A DNA stretch of 12,069 nt from Comamonadaceae bacterium CG_4_10_14_3_um_filter_60_75 (GTDB taxonomy: Bacteria > Pseudomonadota > Gammaproteobacteria > Burkholderiales > Burkholderiaceae_C), in NCBI GenBank assembly GCA_002784245.1, contig PFKL01000045.1:1-12069 (forward strand). Reading direction: 5' to 3'. The notes beneath the pieces are model-generated. The model searched no databases, had not been told where the DNA came from, and saw only the letters and a program-made list of their open reading frames with translations. The translations under genes were made by a program, and so were the position numbers. Positions 1 through 5,993 of this stretch are shown in pieces (position 1 is the stretch's first letter; the number at the start of each line of letters is the position of its first letter).

Positions 1-55
1 GGCTGCATAAGCTCATAACCCAAAGTTCTCAAAGCTCAAAGACAATCGGGGGCTT

Positions 56-958
56 ATGAGCATCAGCCACTACATCAAAGACATCGGCCGCGGCAAGGAA
101 GGCGCGCGCCATTTGAGCCGCGCCCACGCCGCCGACCTGTTTGGTCAGCTGCTTGACGGCACGGTGACCGATCTAGAAGTGGGCGCGTTTTGCCTGGCCA
201 TGCGCATCAAGGGAGAAACGCCTGAAGAAATGGCTGGTTTTCTGGATGCCACGCACCAGCGCCTGCGCACCATCCCGACCCATCACTGCTCCACGGTGGT
301 GCTGCCCAGCTACAACGGCGCGCGCAAATTGCCAGTGTTGACCCCGCTGCTGGCGCTGTTGCTGGCGCGCCAGGGGCTGGCCGTGGTGGTGCATGGCAGC
401 CCTACTGAGGACCGCCGTATTTCCACACAAAATGTGTTCCTAGCCCTTGAATTACCTGCGCAAACAGCTATTACCCCTATAGCATCTGGCGAGGTTCAAT
501 TTGCGCCCACCACGCTGCTTTGCCCAGGCCTGGCGCGCCTGCTGGACGTGCGCCGCGTGGTGGGTTTGCGCAACTCGGCGCACAGCCTGGTCAAGCTGAT
601 GAACCCGTGCGATGGCCCCGCCATTGTGGTCGGCAGCTACACCCACCCGGAATACGCCGTGGCCATGACCGAGACGCAGAAATTAATGCACGCCAGCGCC
701 CTGCTGTTGCGTGGCACCGAGGGCGAACCGGTGGCCGACCCGCGCCGCACGCCCGCCATGGATGCCATTCACGCCGGGCTCTGCACCCGGGTGCAGGAAG
801 CCCAGACCGGCGCGCTGGCGCAGTTGCCCGATTTGCCAGCCCTGGATGCCGTCAGCACCGCGCGCTGGACGAAGGCCGTGCTGGACGGTCAATTGCCCGT
901 TCCCGACCCGATTGCCCAACAGGTGGCACACATCGTGCGTCTGTCAGAAAAAAAATGA
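56..958 (+). CDS. ybiB: YbiB/TrpD2-like nucleic-acid-binding protein
   Basis: A 300-residue protein of the YbiB (TrpD2) family, which has the fold of anthranilate phosphoribosyltransferase but binds single-stranded nucleic acid instead of PRPP; the biochemistry is known from E. coli YbiB, not shown here. The N-terminus (YIKDIGRGKEGARHLSRAHA, residues 6-25) and the block GLRNSAHSLVKLMNPCDGPA (170-189) are family hallmarks. The glycine-rich PRPP loop of true TrpD enzymes is absent; the equivalent segment is SYNGARKLPVL (85-95). No other in-frame start lies nearby, and a G-run at 48-52 is the only Shine-Dalgarno candidate, with short spacing. The stop overlaps the ribosome-binding site of cobA, so the two are co-transcribed. 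Residues 129-145 are encoded by a dispersed repeat inserted in frame (separate entry). In related bacteria this gene often ends nitrate-assimilation operons, which fits cobA next door, but the upstream genes are not in the window. Confidence 0.85.
   Translation: MSISHYIKDIGRGKEGARHLSRAHAADLFGQLLDGTVTDLEVGAFCLAMRIKGETPEEMAGFLDATHQRLRTIPTHHCSTVVLPSYNGARKLPVLTPLLALLLARQGLAVVVHGSPTEDRRISTQNVFLALELPAQTAITPIASGEVQFAPTTLLCPGLARLLDVRRVVGLRNSAHSLVKLMNPCDGPAIVVGSYTHPEYAVAMTETQKLMHASALLLRGTEGEPVADPRRTPAMDAIHAGLCTRVQEAQTGALAQLPDLPALDAVSTARWTKAVLDGQLPVPDPIAQQVAHIVRLSEKK
440..492 (+). repeat. Dispersed repeat copy 1, in frame inside ybiB
   Basis: This segment aligns without gaps to the reverse complement of 8735-8787 and to the reverse complement of 10065-10117. 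The landmarks are CTAGCCC, then 11 variable bases, then GCGC, a short spacer, AGCT, an A/C-run and TATAGC. Over the first 44 bases I count 29 matches to the 8735-8787 copy and 23 to the 10065-10117 copy. It is read through without a stop and encodes residues about 129-145 of YbiB, in the variable segment just before the conserved GLRNSAHS block. Dispersed intergenic repeats of this style are common in Comamonadaceae genomes as I remember them; the exact family boundaries are not provable from one window. Confidence 0.6.
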
Positions 959-968
959 GGACGACACC

Positions 969-1805
969 ATGACCCAGCCCCGCCCACCCCACTTCAGCCA
1001 CGTTATCCAGCACGGCCCGGCATCGCCGCACCCGCAGCCCCCAGGCCACGGCCATTGCACGCTGGTGGGCGCCGGCCCGGGCGACCCGGAGCTGCTCACC
1101 ATCAAAGCCCTGAAGGCCATTGAAGCTGCCACCGTGCTGCTGGTGGACGACCTGGTCAGCGCCGAGATCGTGGCGCTGGCGCGCCCCGGCACGCGCATCA
1201 TCCATGTCGGCAAGCGCGGCGGCTGCCGTTCCACGCCACAAGCCTTTATTGACAAGCTGATCATGCTCGCCGTGCGCGACGGCGAGTGCGTGGTGCGCCT
1301 CAAAGGCGGTGACCCGTTCATTTTTGGCCGAGGTGGCGAAGAGCTTGCGCACTTGCAGGCGCAGGGCGTTGCGGTAACGGTTGTCAACGGTATCACCGCT
1401 GGTTTGGCCGCAATGACCTCGCTGGGCGTGCCGCTGACACACCGTGAGCATGCCCACGGCGTGGTTTTCATCACCGGCCACGCCAAGCCAGGCAGCAGCG
1501 GCCCTGACTGGGTGACGCTGGCCCACACCGCGCGCAGCGCCCGTCTGACGCTGGTGATCTACATGGGCGTCAGCGGCGCGGCGCGCATCCGGGACGCGTT
1601 GCTGCAAGGTCTGGACGCGCAAACCCCAGTGGCGATCATCCAGAACGCCAGTTTGCCAACCCAGCGGCACGCCGTGACCACGCTCGATCACCTGCTTCTG
1701 ACGCTGGCCAACGAGCAATTGGGCAGTCCCAGCGTGATCGTTGTGGGCGACGTCTTGAAAGGCTTTTTGGCGTTACAAACAACACCTGCCGTGCGAGCCG
1801 CTTGA
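969..1805 (+). CDS. cobA: Uroporphyrinogen-III C-methyltransferase
   Basis: SAM-dependent enzyme that methylates uroporphyrinogen III at C2 and C7 to precorrin-2, the entry to siroheme and cobalamin; cytoplasmic. The 278-residue protein has the family motifs in order: VGAGPGDPELLT (33-44), the VGKRGG loop (80-85), RLKGGDPFIFGRGGEE (110-125), NGITAG (140-145), PLTHR (155-159) and FITGH (167-171). It is the single-domain SUMT type, without the CysG dehydrogenase/ferrochelatase half. A 30-residue proline/histidine-rich leader precedes the catalytic domain. The ATG at 969 is chosen because GAGG at 957-960, overlapping the ybiB stop, sits 8 bases upstream and because the reading frame further upstream is only an out-of-frame read of ybiB. 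Translational coupling to ybiB is likely. The context suggests siroheme supply to an assimilatory nitrite reductase. Confidence 0.95.
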   Translation: MTQPRPPHFSHVIQHGPASPHPQPPGHGHCTLVGAGPGDPELLTIKALKAIEAATVLLVDDLVSAEIVALARPGTRIIHVGKRGGCRSTPQAFIDKLIMLAVRDGECVVRLKGGDPFIFGRGGEELAHLQAQGVAVTVVNGITAGLAAMTSLGVPLTHREHAHGVVFITGHAKPGSSGPDWVTLAHTARSARLTLVIYMGVSGAARIRDALLQGLDAQTPVAIIQNASLPTQRHAVTTLDHLLLTLANEQLGSPSVIVVGDVLKGFLALQTTPAVRAA

Positions 1806-1833
1806 TTTGGCGTGACCAGCGCCACAAGCTGGC

Positions 1834-1839
1834 TATAAT
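1834..1839 (+). promoter_or_regulatory. Probable -10 box of the rpsU promoter
   Basis: A perfect TATAAT lies 29 bases after the cobA stop and about 125 bases before rpsU. No good -35 hexamer stands 16-18 bases upstream, so it may depend on upstream elements. If used, transcription starts near 1845-1847 and gives a leader of about 120 bases that contains the small ORF at 1898-1960. Confidence 0.45.
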
Positions 1840-1897
1840 CCCCGGCTTTGCTGGCAAAACTCCGCTGCCTGATCAACTTTAAAGCGGGGAATCACGC

Positions 1898-1960
1898 ATG
1901 ACGCACACACTGGGGCCTGATCTTCCCCAACGTGGCGTCGGCACATTTTGGATAACTTGA
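1898..1960 (+). CDS. Possible 20-codon leader ORF upstream of rpsU
   Basis: An ATG at 1898 is preceded by GCGGGGA (1884-1890) at good Shine-Dalgarno spacing. It opens 20 codons beginning MTHTLGPDL and ends with TGA at 1958-1960, only 4 bases before the rpsU ATG. The rpsU start has no good ribosome-binding site of its own, the best being GGA at 1950-1952, 12 bases away. The arrangement suggests translational coupling. The GGGGAA of the ribosome-binding site (1886-1891) can pair with TTCCCC inside the ORF (1923-1928), and TGGGG at 1911-1915 can compete for the same CCCC. The coding status is inferred from position only. Confidence 0.35.
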   Translation: MTHTLGPDLPQRGVGTFWIT

Positions 1961-1964
1961 TTCA

Positions 1965-2177
1965 ATGACAACCATTCGTGTTAAAGAAAACGAACCCTTC
2001 GACGTCGCACTGCGCCGTTTCAAACGCACCATCGAAAAGCTGGGCTTGCTGACTGACTTGCGCGCCCGCGAGTTCTACGAAAAGCCCACCGCCGAGCGCA
2101 AGCGCAAGAAGGCCGCGGCCGTCAAGCGCAACTACAAGCGCATTCGCGCCATGCAGTTGCCCAAGAAGCTGTTCTGA
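1965..2177 (+). CDS. rpsU: 30S ribosomal protein S21
   Basis: A 70-residue basic protein of the small ribosomal subunit, involved in initiation on the 16S 3' end. The start TTIRVKENEPFDVALRRFKR and the lysine/arginine-rich C-terminus (RKRKKAAAVKRNYKRIRAM) are unmistakable S21 features and the length is normal. The ATG at 1965 follows a TGA at 1958-1960 of a possible leader ORF and lacks a clear Shine-Dalgarno sequence. A strong intrinsic terminator follows at 2254-2288. In many proteobacteria rpsU heads the macromolecular synthesis operon with dnaG and rpoD; here yqeY follows but dnaG and rpoD do not. Confidence 0.97.
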   Translation: MTTIRVKENEPFDVALRRFKRTIEKLGLLTDLRAREFYEKPTAERKRKKAAAVKRNYKRIRAMQLPKKLF

Positions 2178-2186
2178 TTACTTGTG

Positions 2187-2224
2187 GGACAGACCAGGAT
2201 TTGCGCAGTAAATTTGCTCTGTCC
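2187..2224 (+). other. Small inverted repeat after rpsU
   Basis: GGACAGA (2187-2193) is exactly complementary to TCTGTCC (2218-2224), enclosing 24 bases that contain two direct ATTTGC hexamers (2199-2204 and 2212-2217). It lies between the rpsU stop and the terminator and could stabilise the rpsU mRNA 3' end. No further evidence of function. Confidence 0.3.
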
Positions 2225-2253
2225 TCAACTGATCAAGGCTTAACGGCCACACT

Positions 2254-2288
2254 AAAAACCCGCCGGGGACGCTCAGGCGGGTTTTTTT
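2254..2288 (+). terminator. Intrinsic terminator after rpsU
   Basis: AAAAACCCGCC (2254-2264) pairs perfectly with GGCGGGTTTTT (2276-2286) around an 11-base loop, and a run of seven T (2282-2288) follows the GC stem. The A-run on the left makes it structurally bidirectional, although no minus-strand gene runs into it. It separates rpsU from yqeY, whose start is only about 40 bases downstream. Confidence 0.85.
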
Positions 2289-2329
2289 ATTCCTGTTAGA
2301 CAATTTTTACCTCTTCAAAGGAGCCCACG

Positions 2330-2776
2330 ATGTCACTCAAAGACCAAATCACCGAAGACATGAAAACCGCCATGCGCGCCAAAGACAGCGTGCGCCTGGG
2401 CACCATTCGCCTGCTGCTGGCGGCGGTCAAGCAAAAAGAGGTGGACGAGCGCGTGGTGGTCGACGACGTGATGCTGGTCGGCATCATCGACAAGCTTATC
2501 AAGCAGCGCAAAGACTCGGTTGCCGCCTACACGCAAGCCAAGCGGCAAGACCTGGCCGACGTGGAAAGCAATGAAATCAAAGTGCTGGAGGCTTATCTGC
2601 CGCAGCGCCTGAGCGCCGACGAGATCACCGCTGCCGTGGCCGCCATCGTCGCCAGCGTGGGTGCCAAAGGCCCGGGCGACATGGGCAAGGTGATGGGTGC
2701 GGTCAAAACCCAGCTGGCGGGCAAGGCCGACATGGCGTTGGTGTCACAAGCCGTCAAGGCGGCGCTGGCAGGCTGA
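2330..2776 (+). CDS. yqeY: GatB/YqeY-domain protein
   Basis: A 148-residue protein of the YqeY family, an all-helical protein related to the tail domain of GatB of tRNA-dependent amidotransferase. Its exact role is not established; a link to aminoacyl-tRNA quality is inferred from the GatB relationship. Diagnostic features are the start SLKDQITEDMKTAMRAKD, LGTIRLLLAAVKQKEVD (24-40), the EIKVLEAYLPQRLS region (82-95) and the C-terminal GDMGKVMGAVK block (about 115-125). AAGGAG at 2318-2323 lies 6 bases before the ATG, a strong ribosome-binding site that fixes the start. The gene follows the rpsU terminator with no clear promoter between them, so it may depend partly on read-through. The next gene starts 5 bases after its stop. 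Confidence 0.93.
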   Translation: MSLKDQITEDMKTAMRAKDSVRLGTIRLLLAAVKQKEVDERVVVDDVMLVGIIDKLIKQRKDSVAAYTQAKRQDLADVESNEIKVLEAYLPQRLSADEITAAVAAIVASVGAKGPGDMGKVMGAVKTQLAGKADMALVSQAVKAALAG

Positions 2777-2781
2777 TCCTG

Positions 2782-4089
2782 TTGGCCGCCCTGCCCCAGT
2801 CGCTGCGCTACACCTGGGTGTCGGCGCGCGCGTTACTGGCCTCGGCCGGGCCGTTTGTGCTTCTGGCAGCGGCCCTGCTGACGCTCGCTTACCTGTGGCT
2901 CGACCCGGTGCCGCCGCGCCAGGTCACGCTGGCCACCGGCCCGGCGCAAAGCGCTTACGACGAGTTTGGCAAACGCTACGCCGCGGCGCTGGCAGGCTAC
3001 GGCATTACCGTCAAGCTGGTCGAATCCGAAGGTGCGGCGCAAAACCTGCAGTGGCTGACCGAGGGCAAGGTGGGCCTGGCTTTTGTCCAAGGTGGCAATG
3101 GCGACTTGCAGTCTGAGGCTCAGGCGCAATTGCGCTCGCTGGGCAGCCTGTTTGTCGAGCCGCTGTGGCTGTTTTACCGCAGCCCCAAGCCGCTGAAAGC
3201 GTTGAGCGACTTCAAAACCCTGCGCATGAATGTCGGCACCACCGGCAGTGGTGTGCCCCGGCTGATGCGCCAGCTCTTTGAGCTCAACCACATGGATGAG
3301 GGCGCGCTGCAACTCAGCCACCTGTCGCAAACGCCTGCCACGGTGGCGTTTCTGGACCAGCAGCTTGATGCCTTGCTGTTTGCCTCGGCCCCCGAGTCGT
3401 CGATGGTGCAAATGCTGCTCCAAACACCGGGTGTGCGCCTGCTGCAGGTGGCCCAGAACGAAGCCTACGCACGCCGCTTTTCGTTTTTAACACCGGTGAC
3501 ACTACCGCGCGGTGTGGTCGATCTGGCCGCCGACCTTCCGCCGCAAGACGTGAAACTGGTGGCCACCACCACCACGCTGCTGGCGCGCGACACGGTACAC
3601 CCTGCCATCGTGCAACTGTTTTCGCAAACTGCGCTGAATCTGCACGGCCAGGCGGGCTGGTTCAGCCGGGCGCGCGAGTTTCCCAACGTCGAACACACCG
3701 AATTCACCGTCTCTGACGAGGCCGTTCGCGCCATCCGCAATGGCGTGCCGCTGCTGCAGCGCTATTTGCCGTTTGCCTATGCCAATCTGATCGAGCGCAT
3801 GTGGCTGGCGCTGGGCATTATTCTGGCCATTCTGCTGCCGCTGAGCCGCATCGTGCCACCGCTCTATGAGTTTCGTATCCGCTCACGGGTGTTTCGCTGG
3901 TACGGGCAGTTGCGCAGCGTAGAAGACCGCGCGGCATTGCCCACGGCGTCGATCGCCGAACTGGTAGAAGAGTTGCGCCAGTTGGAAGCGCGCGTCGAGA
4001 AAGTCAGCGTGCCGCTGTCGTACGCAGATGAACTCTACGCGCTGCGCAACCACATCGAGCTGGTGCGCCAGCGGCTGCAAAAAGCCTGA
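2782..4089 (+). CDS. Membrane-anchored TAXI-family TRAP solute-binding protein
   Basis: A 435-residue protein with a hydrophobic N-terminal segment (about 18-39), a periplasmic TAXI-type binding domain (about 45-325: TLATGPAQSAYDEFGKRYA, then VGTTGSGVPRLMRQLFE), a second membrane segment (about 340-361, LALGIILAILLPLSRIVPPL) and a cytoplasmic C-terminal helix with coiled-coil character (about 388-435). TAXI proteins normally deliver substrates to a TRAP permease; none is in the window, and the two anchors suggest a fixed sensor or receptor rather than a free binding protein. The substrate is unknown. The start is taken as TTG at 2782, five bases after yqeY; an in-frame GTG at 2818 is an alternative that would still retain the first membrane segment. 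The stop abuts the stop of convergent ettA with no base between. Confidence 0.8.
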   Translation: MAALPQSLRYTWVSARALLASAGPFVLLAAALLTLAYLWLDPVPPRQVTLATGPAQSAYDEFGKRYAAALAGYGITVKLVESEGAAQNLQWLTEGKVGLAFVQGGNGDLQSEAQAQLRSLGSLFVEPLWLFYRSPKPLKALSDFKTLRMNVGTTGSGVPRLMRQLFELNHMDEGALQLSHLSQTPATVAFLDQQLDALLFASAPESSMVQMLLQTPGVRLLQVAQNEAYARRFSFLTPVTLPRGVVDLAADLPPQDVKLVATTTTLLARDTVHPAIVQLFSQTALNLHGQAGWFSRAREFPNVEHTEFTVSDEAVRAIRNGVPLLQRYLPFAYANLIERMWLALGIILAILLPLSRIVPPLYEFRIRSRVFRWYGQLRSVEDRAALPTASIAELVEELRQLEARVEKVSVPLSYADELYALRNHIELVRQRLQKA

Positions 4090-5751
4090 TTACTTGAGCG
4101 CCTTGAAGCGCATGCGGTGCGGGCGCGCGCCCTCTTCGCCCAGGCGACGCTTCTTGTCTTCTTCGTAGTCGTGGTAATTGCCGTCAAAGAAGTTCCAGTG
4201 GCTGTCGCCCTCGCAGGCCAGGATGTGCGTGGCAATGCGGTCCAGAAACCAACGGTCGTGGCTGATGACCATGATCGAGCCAGCAAACTCCAGCAATGCG
4301 TCTTCCAGCGCACGCAGGGTTTCCACGTCCAGGTCGTTGGAAGGCTCGTCAAGCATCAGCACATTGCCGCCAGCAATCAGCGTCTTGGCCAGGTGCAGGC
4401 GACCACGTTCCCCACCCGAGAGCGTGCCGACACGCTTTTGCTGGTCTTGCCCGTTGAAGTTGAAACGCCCGCAGTAAGCGCGGCTGGCCATGGTGAACTT
4501 GCCGATGTTGATCATGTCCAGCCCACCCGAGACATCTTCCCACACCGTCTTTTCATTGGACAGGTCGTCGCGGTTCTGGTCAACAAACGCCATCTTGACG
4601 GTCTGGCCGATCTTGACCTCACCGCTGTCAGGCTGCTGCTGACCGGCGATCATGCGAAACAGCGTCGACTTGCCCGCGCCGTTGGGGCCGATGATGCCGA
4701 CAATGGCGCCGGGCGGCACCTTGAAACTGAGGTTGTCGATCAGCAGGCGGTCGCCAAACGACTTGCTGACACCCACAAATTCAATGACTTCCTGTCCCAG
4801 ACGATCCGCCACCGGGATGAAAATTTCATTGGTTTCATTGCGCTTCTGGTATTCAAAATCAGACAGCTCTTCAAAACGGGCCAAGCGCGCCTTGCTCTTG
4901 GCCTGGCGTGCCTTGGGGTTCTGGCGTGACCACTCCAGCTCCTTCTTCAAGGTCTTGGCGCGGGATTCTTCGCCCTTCTTTTCCTGCTCCAGGCGAGCCT
5001 GCTTTTGCTCCATCCATGAGCTGTAGTTGCCTTTGTAGGGAATGCCTGCGCCACGGTCAAGCTCCAGAATCCACTCGGCGGCGTTGTCCAGAAAATAACG
5101 GTCGTGGGTGATGGCCACCACCGTGCCGCTGTAGCGCTGCAAAAATTGCTCCAGCCAGTCCACCGACTCAGCATCCAGGTGGTTGGTGGGCTCATCGAGC
5201 AACAGCATCTCTGGGTGTTCCAGCAGCAAACGGCACAGCGCCACACGGCGCTTTTCACCGCCTGAGAGCACGCCAATGTTGGCATCCCACGCCGGCAGAC
5301 GCAGCGCGTCGGCAGCAATTTCAAGCTGATGCTCGGAGTCGGTACCGGCGGTGGCGATGATCGCTTCCAGTTCGGCTTGCTCGGCGGCCAATTTGTCAAA
5401 GTCGGCATCTTCGTCACCGTAGGCGATATAGACCTCTTCCAGGCGCGCTTTGGCTTGGATGACCTTGCCCATAGCTTCTTCGACTGTCTCCCGCACCGTC
5501 TTGGTGGGGTCGAGCTGCGGCTCTTGCGGCAGGTAGCCAATGTTGAGCCCCGGCATGGGGATGGCTTCGCCTTCGATGTCCTTGTCAACCCCGGCCATGA
5601 TCTTGAGTAGCGTGGACTTGCCTGAACCATTGGTACCGAGCACACCGATCTTGGCACCAGGGAAAAAACTGAGTGAAATGTCTTTCAGGATATGGCGTTT
5701 GGGTGGCACGATCTTGCCGACGCGGTTCATTGAAAATACGTATTGGGCCAT
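4090..5751 (-). CDS. ettA: Energy-dependent translational throttle protein EttA (ABC-F ATPase)
   Basis: A soluble 553-residue protein with two ABC ATPase domains and no membrane segment, almost the length of E. coli EttA (555). EttA binds the ribosomal E site and gates the first peptide bond according to ADP/ATP ratio. Domain 1 has Walker A GTNGSGKST (39-47), signature LSGGEKRR (162-169) and Walker B LLLDEPTN with catalytic E187. Domain 2 has GPNGAGKST (355-363), LSGGERGR (444-451) and LMLDEPSND with E469. The insertion at about 95-140 corresponds to the EttA arm, and the charged linker at about 245-315 (WMEQKQARLEQEKK, then RQNPKARQAKSKARLARFEE) to the P-site-tRNA interaction motif. Both glutamates are present, so it should be active. 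The ATG at 5751 gives the standard MAQYVFSMNRVGK start; the ribosome-binding site is weak. Confidence 0.96.
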   Translation of the reverse strand: MAQYVFSMNRVGKIVPPKRHILKDISLSFFPGAKIGVLGTNGSGKSTLLKIMAGVDKDIEGEAIPMPGLNIGYLPQEPQLDPTKTVRETVEEAMGKVIQAKARLEEVYIAYGDEDADFDKLAAEQAELEAIIATAGTDSEHQLEIAADALRLPAWDANIGVLSGGEKRRVALCRLLLEHPEMLLLDEPTNHLDAESVDWLEQFLQRYSGTVVAITHDRYFLDNAAEWILELDRGAGIPYKGNYSSWMEQKQARLEQEKKGEESRAKTLKKELEWSRQNPKARQAKSKARLARFEELSDFEYQKRNETNEIFIPVADRLGQEVIEFVGVSKSFGDRLLIDNLSFKVPPGAIVGIIGPNGAGKSTLFRMIAGQQQPDSGEVKIGQTVKMAFVDQNRDDLSNEKTVWEDVSGGLDMINIGKFTMASRAYCGRFNFNGQDQQKRVGTLSGGERGRLHLAKTLIAGGNVLMLDEPSNDLDVETLRALEDALLEFAGSIMVISHDRWFLDRIATHILACEGDSHWNFFDGNYHDYEEDKKRRLGEEGARPHRMRFKALK

Positions 5752-5859
5752 GGGTCTTGTGCTTTGCTAACTGTGAAAAAACGACATTATCGGTGCAGGG
5801 CCCAACCCGATACCTGTGTCCATGCGACAATACACGTGGTTGCGGGGCTTCAGTTGCCT

Positions 5860-5889
5860 GCAACACCAGCACCTTGCTGGGAGTGTTGC
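5860..5889 (+). promoter_or_regulatory. Hairpin in the ettA/helicase divergent region
   Basis: The 242-base region 5752-5993 separates the divergent ettA and helicase genes. GCAACAC (5860-5866) pairs with GTGTTGC (5883-5889), and inside it CAGCA (5867-5871) pairs with TGCTG (5875-5879) around a three-base loop with a three-base bulge, twelve base pairs in all. A TTTTT run lies at 5906-5910. It could be a 5'-leader structure of the helicase mRNA or a weak attenuator. On the minus strand GATAAT (complement of 5786-5791) is a possible -10 for ettA, without a good -35. No convincing helicase promoter was found in the region. Confidence 0.35.
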
Positions 5890-5993
5890 CTTCTGCGGCG
5901 CTCCGTTTTTGATCCCATCTGCCTTTGACTGAACTGGTGCGAACAGCGCCAGAACCGGCTGATGTCCTGGCGCCCTGGATGGGGTGCATCTCT

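Noticed and set aside
1..55. End of an upstream gene at the left edge
   Set aside because: A TAA at 8-10 could end an upstream frame, but only a few codons are visible and nothing can be recognised.
711..968. N-terminal extension of cobA by 86 codons
   Set aside because: It overlaps ybiB in another frame and is arginine/proline-rich. A good ribosome-binding site precedes the ATG at 969, where the normal protein begins.
852..1718. A 288-codon minus-strand frame opposite ybiB/cobA
   Set aside because: It is a codon-bias shadow of cobA; the His/Ala/Gln-rich translation has no recognisable motifs.
2291..2329. Promoter for yqeY using TAGACA (2297-2302) as a -35 box
   Set aside because: The matching -10 position would fall within the ribosome-binding site, and no TATAAT-like hexamer is present.
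5925..5993. TTG start adding 23 residues to the helicase
   Set aside because: The extension has no family similarity, while ATG 5994 gives the usual MKFEEL start with a usable ribosome-binding site. Kept only as a caution.
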